Shown here one piece after another: positions 42,516 through 54,900 of a DNA stretch of 64,000 nucleotides. The stretch comes from Chrysopilus asiliformis. Taxonomy: Eukaryota > Arthropoda > Insecta > Diptera > Rhagionidae. Made by a program: the position numbers and the translations under genes. Position 1 is the stretch's first letter; the number at the start of each line of letters is the position of its first letter. The DNA lies in NCBI GenBank assembly GCA_964034945.1, contig OZ035964.1, forward strand, positions 2,133,607 to 2,197,606, given 5' to 3'. The notes beneath the pieces are model-generated. The model did no database searches. It was not told where the DNA came from and saw nothing but the letters and a program-made list of their open reading frames with translations.

Positions 42516-42994
42516 GTGAGTTTTTTTTAAAGTCACTTTTTTAACTATATTTTTTTAAATTTATATAAATCAGAAATATTTCAAACTCGTGACTATCTTG
42601 GAACAAAACTGTTCTGTACATCCTTTGATATTAGGTTGTTTTTTGGTTTTAGAGAAGTTTCCCTAAATTTTGTTAGGATTTTCCGAAATTTCTTTTCAGA
42701 TGAATGTTAAAATTGGGTCCCGTTGGAATTTCTTAAGACATCCCTGTCTAAATCCAATCAAAAACATTTGTATTTTACTTACCGTTGAAAATTGTTTGAT
42801 TTTCTTGGACTTTTCTTCCTGCATTTTCTTCTGGAACATAGACCGATAGTAGCTTTCAAATCATTGGAAAAATCTTCAATATATTCCGCATCCCCTTTAC
42901 TACGCCAAACAGCTGTCTTCGTCGTCGTCGTGGAGGGGAGCGAGTGGTGGGAGGTGGGCCTTTTACACGAAAAAAAAGGTTTTTTTAGCATTAG

Positions 42995-43232
42995 GAAAAC
43001 AATAAGTGATTTTTCCTTTCGTCTAGGTAAAACTTGTGTTGTCAATTCAAGAAAATTGGAACCAATTGGGTGCCTAGAAAATGAAAATTTGATCAACTAG
43101 AAAATACTAGTTTAATTCCTAGTATTTTCTAATGTTCAATGGAGTGATTTCCTAGACATGATCACAATTTTCTTGAATTGCGAAAAGTTTTCCGTTGGAT
43201 AAACCTCATTTGTTGTTTTCTTGATTTCAGGA
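42995..43232. mobile_element. Imperfect palindromic element (~240 bp)
   Basis: CAATTCAAGAAAATTG at 43043-43058 is perfectly answered at 43165-43180. A 13-bp hairpin TAGAAAATACTAG (43098-43110, inverse at 43119-43131) is at the centre, and GAAAACAATAAG / GAAAACAACAAATG blocks mark the outer ends. MITE-like, no coding content. Confidence 0.7.
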
Positions 43233-43400
43233 ATTTTTTTTGCAGTGTATTTTTTCTGTTTTGATCATCAAAACAAGTCTGATGCCTATTTTATTGGCAT
43301 CAATTAAAACATCAAGATAGATTTTTCCAATGTGAATTATTTTTCAAAAAAGATTGAAAAATGAATATTATCAAAAAAGATTTTTTTTTGTATGAAAAAT

Positions 43401-43704
43401 TCGACTCCGCAACCTGTCTGTGGGTGGGTGGGTGGGTGGGTGGGTGGTGGAGGCACACGCTAGATGAGCGACAGGTGAGCATCAGTTGTGCGGTGAACAT
43501 CTTAGTGTGTGGGTGGGTGCATGTGGGTGGCTGTGGCTCAGCGGATGACGTCATGCACATCGTGCAGCAGCGCGCTAGGAATTTCTTCGTTTGGAAGCAG
43601 GGCTAGAAGGGTTCGAAAAAGGGAACTTCTGAGCATGGAATCGTGTAAATTATCGCAATTTTTACACCCAATCGACTGCATGTCTTGCAAGTATTTTCTC
43701 TAAG
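43401..43704 (+). repeat. G-rich module, copy 3 (most diverged)
   Basis: Same block order with extra GTGGGTGC units and an insertion CACATCGTGCAGCAG after TGACGTCA (43546-43553). The terminal CAG is altered to CAAG, so the acceptor-like end is lost here. Confidence 0.88.
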
Positions 43705-43739
43705 CAATTTTATGTACAAAAATTTCACTTTTCAATATA

Positions 43740-44360
43740 AAAAAAACTAATTTTGAAGTTGGAAAAAAATTTCCTGTTTTTTCTTAGGGGATTTTCTATA
43801 CAGAAAAACCATTGTGTGAATTTTAAATGCAATTTCCATGTGGAAAATTTTCTTTCTGAATTTTTGGACGGCTTTTCAACGTAGTAAAGTTTTTTTTTGG
43901 AGTTTATGGAGGCCTTTTCGAAGCGCTAAAATTTTTCCCTGACCTTCTGTTGGTCTTTTGTACACGAACAATTTTTTTCATGAAACTTGGTAGGGCTTTT
44001 TGAAGCAGAAAACATTTTTCTCTAAATTTTAACAACTTTTCTGAGTAGGAAAAATATTTCCGAGACCTTTTCTATCGGGGAAATATTTTTCTCGAATTGT
44101 TAAAGTCTTGTTCTGAGTAGGAAAAATATTTCCAAGACCTTTTCTATCCGGGAAATATTTTTCTCAAATTGTTAGTCGCTAGTTCTGAGTAGGAAAAATA
44201 TTTCCAAGACCTTTTCTATCCGGGAAATATTTTTGTCAAATTTTTACGGGATTGTTCTGAGTAGGAAAAATATTTCCGAGATTTTTCCTATCCGGGAAAT
44301 ATTTTTCTCGAATTTTTACGGGATTTTTCTGAGTAGGAAAAATACTTTTGAGATCTTAAA
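43740..44360. repeat. Degenerate then regular 72-bp satellite units, locus 2c
   Basis: 43740-44030 holds barely recognisable units, while about 44035-44360 has four to five regular ones. The gradient suggests old edges and a younger core. Confidence 0.85.
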
Positions 44361-44394
44361 TTTCCATATAAAGATTTCTGTTCCTTTGGAAAAT

Positions 44395-44670
44395 TGGACT
44401 CCGCAACCTGTCGGTGGGTGGGTGGGTGGGTGGGTGGGTGGATCGGTGGTGGGCGCCCAAGCTGAGCGACAGGTGACCACCAGTTGTGCGGTGGAGACCT
44501 TGGTGTGTGGGTGCGTGTGTGGCTCAGCGGATGTATTGCGCTAGGAATTCCTACGTTCGGAAGTAGGGCTAAAAGGGTTCGAAAAAGGGAACTTCTGAAT
44601 CTAGAATAATCTGAATTATCGCAATTCTTATACCCAATCGATTGCTTCTAATGCAGGTATTTTTTCTAAG
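44395..44670 (+). repeat. G-rich module, copy 4
   Basis: Full block order with seven or so TGGG units. A deletion joins GCGGATG to TATTGCGCTAGG, removing TGACGTCA. Copy 6 has the same junction. Confidence 0.92.
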
Positions 44671-44859
44671 CAATTTTACGCACAAAATTTTGACTTTTCA
44701 ACAAAAAAAAGAACGAATTTAGAAGTGGGAAGAATTTTTCTGATTTTTCTTGATGGGTTCTCTGTTCAAAAATTTTTTTCCAAAAATTTCCAAGAATTTT
44801 CTATATAGGAAAATCTTTGTTTGATTTTTAAAAGGAATTATATAATTAAATAATTAAAG

Positions 44860-45815
44860 TGAGCATACAAAAAAGCCATGGGCTGCTGCTACAGGCCCTG
44901 GAGCACCTAAAATTTGCCAGTGGGTGCTCCTACAGGCCCCGGAGCGCCCAAAATTCGCCAGTGGGTGCTGCTACAGGCCCCGGAGCACCCAAAAATCGCC
45001 CGTGGGTGCTGCTACAGGCCCCGGAGCACCCAAAAATCTCCAAAATTTGCCGGTGGGTGCTGCTACAGGCCCCGGAGCACCCAAAAATCGCCAGTGGGTG
45101 CTGCTACAGGCCCCGGAGCACCCAAAAATCGCCCGTGGGTGCTGCTACAGACCCCGGAGCACCCAAATATCATCGGTGGGTGCTGCTACAGGCCCCGGAG
45201 CACCCAAAAATCTCCAAAATTTGCCAGTGGGTGCTGCTACATGCCCCAGAGCACCCAAAAATCGCCAGTGGGTGCTGCTACAGGCCCGGAGCACCCAAAA
45301 ATCGCCCGTGGGTGCTGCTACAGGCCCCGGAACACCCAAATATCATCGGTGGGTGCTGCTACAGGCCCCGGAGCACCCAAAAATCGCCAGTGGGTGCTGC
45401 TACAGGCCATGAAGCACCCAAAATTTGCCAGTGGGTGCTGCTACAGGCCCCGGAGCACCCAAAAATCGCCAGTGGGTGCTGCTATAGGCTCCGGAGCACC
45501 CCAAAATTTGCCGGTGGGTGCTGCTACAGCCCCCGGATCACCCAAAATTTGCCAGTGGGTGCTGCTACAGGCATCGAAGCACCCAAAAATCACCCGTGGG
45601 TACTGCTACGGCCCTGGAACAGCCAAAAATCGCCAGTGGGTGCTGCTACAGGCCTCGGAGCACCCAAAAATCGCCAGTGGGTGCTGCTACAGGCCCCGGA
45701 GCACCCAAAATTTGCCGGTGGGTGCTGCTACAGGCCCGGAGCACCCAAAAATCGCCAGTGGGTGCTGCTACAGGCCCCGGAGCACCCAAAATTTCCCAGT
45801 GGGTGCTGCTTTTCT
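44860..45815 (+). repeat. 41-bp GC-rich satellite, subfamily A (about 23 units)
   Basis: Unit of 41 bases: TGGGTGCT, GCTACAGGCCCCGG, AGCACCCA, AAAATCGCCAG. TGGGTGCT and AGCACCCA are perfect 8-bp inverse repeats around a 14-base loop. Starts after GTGAGCATACAAAAAAGCCA and ends at the junction GCTGCTTTTCTAGCTGGG. Confidence 0.97.
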
Positions 45816-48310
45816 AGCTGGGAAATATTTTTCTCGAATTTTTACTTGCTTGTTATGAGTAGGAAAAATATTTCCGAGACCTTTTCTATCCGCGAAATAT
45901 TTTTCTCGAATTTTTAGAGGCTTATTCCGAGTAGGAAAAATATTTCCGAGACCTTTTCTATCCGGGAAATATTTTTCTCGAATTTTTACTCGCTTGTTCT
46001 GAGTAGGAAAAATATTTCCGAGACCTTTTCTATCCGGGAAATATTTTTCTCGAATTTTTAGAGGCTTATTCCGAGTAGGAAAAATATTTCCGAGACCTTT
46101 TCTATCCGGGAAATATTTTTCTCGAATTTTTACTCGCTTGTTATGAGTAGGAAAAATATTTCCGAGACCTTTTCTATCCGGGAAATATTTTTCTCGAATT
46201 TTTACAGTCTTGTTCTGAGTAGGAAAAATACTTTCGAGACCTTTTCTATACGGGAAATATTTTTCTCGAGTTTTTAGTCGCTTGTTCTTAGTAGGAAAAA
46301 TATTTCCGAGACCTTTTCTATCCGGAAAATATTTTTCTCGAATTTTTACTCGCTGGGTCTGAGTAGGAAAAATATTTCCGAGACCTTTTCTATCCGGGAA
46401 ATATTTTTCTCGAATTTTTAAAGGCTTATTCCGAGTAGGAAAAATATTTCCGAGACCTTTTCTAGGAAAAATATTTCCGAGACCTTTTCTATCCGGGAAA
46501 TATTTTTCTCGAATTTTTAGAGGCTTATTCCGAGTAGGAAAAATATTTCCGAGACCTTTTCTATCCGGGAAATATTTTTCTCGAATTTTTACTCGCTTGT
46601 TATGAGTAGGAAAAATATTTCCGAGACCTTTTCTGTCCGGGAAATATTTTTCTCGAATTTTTACAGTCTTGTTCTGAGTAGGAAAAATACTTTCGAGACC
46701 TTTTCTATACGGGAAATATTTTTCTCGAGTTTTTAGTCGCTTGTTCTTAGTAGGAAAAATATTTCCGAGACCTTTTCTATCCGGAAAATATTTTTCTCGA
46801 ATTTTTACTCGCTTGGTCTGAGTAGGAAAAATATTTCCGAGACCTTTTCTATCCGGGAAATATTTTTCTCGAATTTTTAGACGCTTATTCCAAGTAGGAA
46901 AAATATTTCCGAGACCTTTTCTAGGAAAAATATTTCCGAGACCTTTTCTATCCGGGAAATATTTTTCTCGAATTTTTAGAGGCTTATTCCGAGTAGGAAA
47001 AATATTTCCGAGACCTTTTCTATTCGGCAAATATTTTTCTCGAATTTTTAGAGGCTTGTTCTGAGTAGGAAAAATATTTCCGAGACCTTTTCTATCCGGG
47101 AAATATTTTTCTCGAATTTTTACTCGCTTGTTCTGAGTAGGAAAAATATTTCCGAGACCTTTTCTATCCGGGAAATATTTTTCTCGAATTTTTACGGGAT
47201 TGTTCTGAGTAGGAAAAATATTTCCGAGACCTTCTCTATCCGGGAAATATTTTTTTCGAATTTTTACTCGCTTGTTATGAGTAGGAAAAATATTTCCGAG
47301 AGCTTTTCTATCCGGAAATTATTTTTCTCGAATTTTTAGAGGCTTGTTCTGAGTAAGAAAAATATTTCCGAGACCTTTTCTGTTCGGGAAATATTTTTCT
47401 CGAATTTTTACTCGCTTGTTATGAGTAGGAAAAATATTTCCGAGACCTTGTCTATCCGGGAAATATTTTTTTCGAATTTTTACTCATTTGTTCTGAGTAG
47501 GAAAGATATTTCCGAGACCTTTTCTATCCGGGAAATATTTTTTTCGAATTTTTACTCACTTCTTCTGAGTAGGAAAAATATTTCCGAGACCTTTTCTATC
47601 CGGGAAATATTTTTCTCGAGTTTTTAGTCGCTTGTTCTGAGTAGGAAAAATATTTCCGAGACCTTTTCTATCCGGGAAATATTTTTTTCGAATTTTTAGA
47701 GGCTTATTCTGAGTAGGAAAAATATTTCCGAGACCTTTTCTATCCGGGAAATATTTTTCTCGAATTTTTACTCGCTTGTTCTGAGTAGGAAAAATATTTC
47801 CGAGACCTTTTCTATCCGGGAAATATTTTTCTCGAATTTTTACTCGCTTGTTCTGAGTAGGAAAAATATTTCCGAGACCTTTTCTATCCGGGAAATATTT
47901 TTCTCGAGTTTTTAGTCGCTTGTTCTGAGTAGGAAAAATATTTCCGAGACCTTTTCTATCCGGGAAATATTTTTTTCGAATTTTTAGAGGCTTGTTCTGA
48001 GTAGGAAAAATATTTCCGAGACCTTGTCTATCCGGAAAATATTTTTCTCGAACCTTTAGAGGCTTATTCTGAGTAGGAAAAATATTTCCGAGATCTTTTC
48101 TATCCGGGAAATATTTTTCTCGAATTTTTACGGGATTGTTCTGAGTAGGAAAAATATTTCCGAGACCTTTTCTATCCGGGAAATATTTTTCTCGAATTTT
48201 TACGGGATTGTTCTGAGTAGGAAAAATATTTCCGAGACCTTTTCTATCCGGGAAATATTTTTGTCGAATTTTTACGGGATTGTTCTGAGTAGGAAAAATA
48301 CTTTTGAGAC
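45816..48310. repeat. 72-bp satellite array, locus 2d (about 35 units)
   Basis: Regular 72-base units with sequence variants after AATTTTTA (GAGGCTTG, CTCGCTTG, GTCGCTTG, CGGGATTG). Higher-order repetition is visible: truncated junctions TTTTCTAGGAAAAATATTTC recur at about 46461 and 46920, 459 bases apart. Confidence 0.97.
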
Positions 48311-48350
48311 CTTAAATTTCCATATAAAGATTTCTGTTCCTTTGGAAAAT

Positions 48351-48630
48351 TGGACTCCGCAACCTGTCGGTGGGTGGGTGGGTGGGTGGGTGGATCGGTG
48401 GTGGGCGCCCAAGCTGAGCGACAGGTGACCACCAGTTGTGCGGTGGAGACCTTGGTGTGTGGGTGCGTGTGTGGCTCAGCGGATGACGTCATGTACTGCG
48501 CTAGGAATTCCTACGTTCGGAAGTAGGGCTAAAAGGGTTCGAAAAAGGGAACGTCTGAGTCTGGAATAATCTGAATTATCGCAATTCTTACACCCAATCG
48601 ATTGCTTCTCATGCAGGTATTTTTTCTAAG
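48351..48630 (+). repeat. G-rich module, copy 5
   Basis: Nearly identical to copy 4 including flanks, but it keeps TGACGTCA (48484-48491). It starts the second composite unit. Confidence 0.92.
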
Positions 48631-48831
48631 CAATTTTACGCACAAAATTTTGACTTTTCAACAAAAAAAAGAACGAATTTAGAAGTGGGAGGAATTTTTC
48701 TGATTTTTCTTAATGGGTTCTCTGTTCAAAAATTTTTTTCCAAAAATTTCCAAGAATTTTCTATATAGGAAAATCTTTGTTTGATTTTTAAAAGGAATTA
48801 AATAATTAAAGTGAGCATACAAAAAAACCAT

Positions 48832-48922
48832 GGGCTGCTGCTACAGGCCCGGAGCACCCAAAAATCGCCAGTGGGTGCTGCTACAGGCCCCGGAGCACCC
48901 AAAATTTCCCAGTGGGTGCTGC
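48832..48922 (+). repeat. 41-bp satellite, contracted to about two units
   Basis: Same leader (GTGAGCATACAAAAAAACCA) and same exit junction (GCTGCTTTTCTAGCTGGG) as the 45-kb array, with only about two units between. Confidence 0.95.
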
Positions 48923-51900
48923 TTTTCTAGCTGGGAAATATTTTTCTCGAATTTTTACTCGCTTGTTATGAGTAGGAAAAATATTTCCGAGACCTTTTCT
49001 ATCCGGGAAATATTTTTCTCGAATTTTTAGAGGCTTATTCCGAGTAGGAAAAATATTTCCGAGACCTTTTCTATCCGGGAAATATTTTTCTCGAATTTTT
49101 ACTCGCTTGTTCTGAGTAGGAAAAATATTTCCGAGACCTTTTCTATCCGGGAAATATTTTTCTCGAATTTTTAGAGGCTTATTCCGAGTAGGAAAAATAT
49201 TTCCGAGACCTTTTCTATCCGGGAAATATTTTTCTCGAATTTTTAGAGGCTTATTCCGAGTAGGAAAAATATTTCCGAGACCTTTTCTATCCGGGAAATA
49301 TTTTTCTCGAGTTTTTAGTCGCTTGTTCTTAGTAGGAAAAATATTTCCGAGACCTTTTCTATCCGGAAAATATTTTTCTCGAATTTTTACTCGCTGGGTC
49401 TGAGTAGGAAAAATATTTCCGAGACCTTTTCTATCCGGGAAATATTTTTCTCGAATTTTTAGAGGCTTATTCCGAGTAGGAAAAATATTTCCGAGACCTT
49501 TTCTATCCGGGAAATATTTTTCTCGAATTTTTAGAGGCTTATTCCGAGTAGGAAAAATATTTCCGAGACCTTTTCTATCCGGGAAATATTTTTCTCGAAT
49601 TTTTACTCGCTTGTTATGAGTAGGAAAAATATTTCCGAGACCTTTTCTGTCCGGGAAATATTTTTCTCGAATTTTTACAGTCTTGTTCTGAGTAGGAAAA
49701 ATACTTTCGAGACCTTTTCTATACGGGAAATATTTTTCTCGAGTTTTTAGTCGCTTGTTCTTAGTAAGAAAAATATTTCCGAGACCTTTTCTATCCGGAA
49801 AATATTTTTCTCGAATTTTTACTCGCTTGGTCTGTGTAGGAAAAATATTTCCGAGACCTTTTCTATCCGGGAAATATTTTTCTCGAATTTTTAGACGCTT
49901 ATTCCAAGTAGGAAAAATATTTCCGAGACCATTTCTAGGAAAAATATTTCCGAGACCTTTTCTATCCGGGAAATATTTTTCTCGAATTTTTAGAGGCTTA
50001 TTCCGAGTAGGAAAAATATTTCCGAGACCTTTTCTATTCGGCAAATATTTTTCTCGAATTTTTAGAGGCTTGTTCTGAGTAGGAAAAATATTTCCGAGAC
50101 CTTTTCTATCCGGGAAATATTTTTCTCGAATTTTGACTCGCTTGTTCTGAGTAGGAAAAATATTTCCGAGACCTTGTCTATCCGGAAAATATTTTTTTCG
50201 AATTTTTAGAGGCTTATTCTGAGTAAGAAAAATATTTCCGAGACCTTTTCTATTCGGGAAATATTTTTCTCGAATTTTTACTCGTTTGTTATGAGTAGGA
50301 AAAATATTTCCGAGACCTTTTCTATCCGGGAAATATTTTTCTCGAATTTTTACGGGATTGTTCTGAGTAGGAAAAATATTTCCGAGACCTTCTCTATCCG
50401 GGAAATATTTTTTTCGAATTTTTACTCGCTTGTTATGAGTAGGAAAAATATTTCCGAGAGCTTTTCTATCCGGGAAATATTTTTCTCGAATTTTTAGAGG
50501 CTTGTTCTGAGTAAGAAAAATATTTCCGAGACCTTTTCTGTTCGGGAAATATTTTTCTCGAATTTTTACTCGCTTGTTATGAGTAGGAAAAATATTTCCG
50601 AGACCTTGTCTATCCGGGAAATATTTTTTTCGAATTTTTACTCATTTGTTCTGAGTAGGAAAGATATTTCCGAGACCTTTTCTATCCGGGAAATATTTTT
50701 CTCGAATTTTTAGAGGCTTATTCCGAGTAGGAAAAATATTTCCGAGACCTTTTCTATCCGGGAAATATTTTTCTCGAATTTTTAGAGGCTTATTCCGAGT
50801 AGGAAAAATATTTCCGAGACCTTTTCTATCCGGGAAATATTTTTCTCGAGTTTTTAGTCGCTTGTTCTGAGTAGGAAAAATATTTCCGAGACCTTTTCTA
50901 TCCGGGAAATATTTTTTTCGAATTTTTAGAGGCTTATTCTGAGTAGGAAAAATATTTCCGAGACCTTTTCTATCCGGGAAATATTTTTCTCGAATTTTTA
51001 CTCGCTTGTTCTGAGTAGGAAAAATATTTCCGAGACCTTTTCTATCCGGGAAATATTTTTTTCGAATTTTTAGAAGCTCGTTCTTAGTAGGAAAAATACT
51101 TTCGAGACCTTTTCTATACGGGAAATATTTTTCTCGAGTTTTTACTCGCTTGTTATGAGTAGGAAAAATATTTCCGAGACCTTTTCTATCCGGGAAATAT
51201 TTTTTTCGAATTTTTACTCGCTTGTTCTGAGTAGGAAAAATATTTCCGAGACCTTTTCTATCCGGGAAATATTTTTTTAGAATTTTTAGAGGCTTGTTCT
51301 GAGTAGGAAAAATATTTCCGAGACCTTGTCTATCCGGAAAATATTTTTCTCGAACCTTTAGAGGCTTATTCTGAGTAGGAAAAATATTTCCGAGACCTTT
51401 TCTATCCGGGAAATATTTTTTTCGAATTTTTAGAGGCTTGTTCTGAGTAGGAAAAATATTTCCGAGACCTTGTCTATCCGGAAAATATTTTTATCGAACC
51501 TTTAGAGGCTTATTCTGAGTAGGAAAAATATTTCCGAGAGCTTTTCTATTCGGGAAATATTTTTCTCGAATTTTTAGAAGCTCGTTCTTAGTAGGAAAAA
51601 TACTTTCGAGACCTTTTCTATACGGGAAATATTTTTCTCGAATTTTTACTCGCTTGTTATGAGTAGGAAAAATATTTCCGAGACCTTTTCTATCCGGGAA
51701 ATATTTTTCTCGAATTTTTACGGGATTGTTCTGAGTAGGAAAAATATTTCCGAGACCTTTTCTATCCGGGAAATATTTTTTTCGAATTTTTACTCGAATT
51801 TTTACTCGCTTGTTCTGAGTAGGAAAAATATTTCCGAGACCTTTTCCATCCGGGAAATATTTTTCTCGAGATTTTAGTCGCTTGTTCTGAGTAGGAAAAA

Positions 51901-54900
51901 TATTTCCGAGACCTTTTCTATCCGGGAAATATTTTTTTCGAATTTTTAGAAGCTTATTCTGAGTAGGAAAAATATTTCCGAGACCTTTTCTATCCGGGAA
52001 ATATTTTTCTCGAATTTTTACTCGCTTGTTATGAGTAGGAAAAATATTTCCGAGACCTTTTCTATCCGGGAAATATTTTTCTCGAATTTTTAGAGGCTTG
52101 TTCTGAGTAGGAAAAATATTTCCGAGACTTTGTCTATCCGGGAAATATTTTTTTCGAATTTTTAGAGGCTTATTCTGAGTAGGAAAAATATTTCCGAGAG
52201 CTTTTCTATCCGGGAAATATTTTTCTCGAATTTTTACTCGCTTGTTATGAGGAGGAAAGATATTTCCGAGACCTTTTCTATTCGGGAAATATTTTTCTCG
52301 AATTTTTAGAGGCTTGTTCTGAGTAAGAAAAATATTTCCGAGACCTTTTCTATCCGGAAAATATTTTTCTCGAATCTTTAGAGGCTTATTCTGAGTAGGA
52401 AAAATATTTCCGAGAGCTTTTCTATTCGGGAAATATTTTTCTCGAATTTTTACTCGCTTGTTATGAGGAGGAAAGATATTTCCGAGACCTTTTCTATCCG
52501 GAAAATATTTTTCTCGAATCTTTAGAGGCTTATTCTGGGTAGGAAAAATATTTCCGAGAGCTTTTCTATCCGGGAAATATTTTTCTCGAATTTTTAGAGG
52601 CTTGTTCTGAGTAGGAAAAATATTTCCGAGACCTTTTCTATCCGGGAAATATTTTCTCGAATTTTTACTCGCTTGTTCTGAGTAGGAAAAATATTTCCGA
52701 GACCTTTTCTATTCGGGAAATATTTTTCTCGAATTTTTACTCGCTTGGTCTGAGTAGGGAAAATATTTCCGAGACCTTTTCTATCCGGGAAATATTTTTC
52801 TCGAATTTTTAGAGGCTTGTTCTGAGTAGGAAAAATATTTCCGAGACTTTGTCTATCCGGGAAATATTTTTTTCGAATTTTTAGAGGCTTATTCTGAGTA
52901 GGAAAAATATTTCCGAGAGCTTTTCTATCCGGGAAATATTTTTCTCGAATTTTTACTCGCTTGTTATGAGTAGGAAAAATATTTCCGAGACCTTTTCTAT
53001 TCGGGAAATATTTTTTTCGAATTTTTACTCGCTTGTTATGAGGAGGAAAGATATTTCCGAGACCTTTTCTATCCGGAAAATATTTTTCTCGAATCTTTAG
53101 AGGCTTATTCTGAGTAGGAAAAATATTTCCGAGAGCTTTTCTATTCGGGAAATATTTTTCTCGAATGTTTACTCGCTTGTTATGAGGAGGAAAGATATTT
53201 CCGAGACCTTTTCTATCCGGAAAATATTTTTCTCGAATCTTTAGAGGCTTATTCTGAGTAGGAAAAATATTTCCGAGAGCTTTTCTATCCGGGAAATATT
53301 TTTCTCGAATTTTTAGAGGCTTGTTCTGAGTAGGAAAAATATTTCCGAGACCTTTTCTATCCGGGAAATATTTTTCTCGAATTTTTACTCGCTTGTTCTG
53401 AGTAGGAAAAATATTTCCGAGACCTTTTCTATTCGGGAAATATTTTTCTCGAATTTTTACTCGCTTGGTCTGAGTAGGGAAAATATTTCCGAGACCTTTT
53501 CTATCCGGGAAATATTTTTCTCGAGTTTTTAGTCGCTTGTTCTGAGTAGGAAAAATATTTCCGAGACCTTTTCTATCCGGGAAATATTTTTCTCGAATTT
53601 TTAGAGGCTTGTTCTGAGTAGGAAAAATACTTTCGAGACCTTTTCTATACGGGAAATATTTTTCTCGAATTTTTACGGGATTGTTTTGAGTAGGAAAAAT
53701 ATTTCCGAGACCTTTTCTATCCGGGAAATATTTTTCTCGAATTTTTACTCGCTTATTCTGAGTAGGAAAAATATTTCCGAGACCATTTCCATCCGGGAAA
53801 TATTTTTTTCGAATTTTTAGTCGCTTGTTCTGAGTAGGAAAAATATTTCCGAGACCTTTTCTATCCGGGAAATATTTTTCTCGAATTTTTAAAGTCTTGT
53901 TCTGAGTAGGAAAAATACTTTCGAGACCATTTCCATCCGGGAAATATTTTTTTCGAATTTTTAGTCGCTTGTTCTGAGTAGGAAAAATATTTCCGAGACC
54001 TTTTCTATCCGGGAAATATTTTTTTTCGAATTTTTGGAGGCTTATTCTGAGTAGGAAAAATATTTCCGAGACCTTTTCTATCCGGGAAATATTTTTCTCG
54101 AATTTTTACTCGCTTGTTCTGAGTAGGAAAAATATTTCCGAGACCTTTTCTATCCGGGAAATATTTTTCTCGAGTTTTTAGTCGCTTGTTCTGAGTAGGA
54201 AAAATATTTCCGAGACCTTTTCTATCCGGGAAATATTTTTCTCGAATTTTTAGAGGCTTGTTCTGAGTAGGAAAAATATTTCCGAGACTTTGTCTATCCG
54301 GGAAATATTTTTTTCGAATTTTTAGAGGCTTATTCTGAGTAAGAAAAATATTTCCGAGACCTTTGCTATTCGGGAAATATTTTTCTCGAATTTTTACTCG
54401 CTTGTTATGAGGAGGAAAGATATTTCCGAGACCTTTTCTATCCGGAAAATATTTTTCTCGAATCTTTAGAGGCTTATTCTGAGTAGGAAAAATATTTCCG
54501 AGAGCTTTTCTATCCGGGAAATATTTTTCTCGAATTTTTAGAGGCTTATTCTGAGTAAGAAAAATATTTCCGAGACCTTTTCTATTCGGGAAATATTTTT
54601 TTCGAATTTTTAGAAGCTCGTTCTTAGTAGGAAAGATATTTCCGAGACCTTTTCTATCCGGAAAATATTTTTCTCGAATCTTTAGAGGCTTATTCTGAGT
54701 AGGAAAAATATTTCCGAGAGCTTTTCTATTCGGGAAATATTTTTCTCGAATTTTTACTCGCTTGTTATGAGGAGGAAAGATATTTCCGAGACCTTTTCTA
54801 TCCGGAAAATATTTTTCTCGAATCTTTAGAGGCTTATTCTGAGTAGGAAAAATATTTCCGAGAGCTTTTCTATCCGGGAAATATTTTTCTCGAATTTTTA

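Noticed and set aside
42779..43100. Overlapping plus and minus frames of about 100 codons
   Set aside because: They overlap each other and the palindromic element, and neither has gene-like borders.
44859..45917. Plus-strand frames of 352 and 314 codons at the 45-kb array
   Set aside because: Same cause as for the 59-63 kb frames: a stop-free 41-bp satellite. One frame runs on directly into the unrelated 72-bp satellite.
45768..50044. Minus-strand open frames of 420 and 387 codons with a 24-residue repeat (GLGNIFPTRNK type)
   Set aside because: 72 bases equal 24 codons, so any stop-free frame stays open. Other frames, including plus-strand ones, are open in the same units. There is no start context, splice site or terminator, and variant positions do not favour silent changes on inspection.
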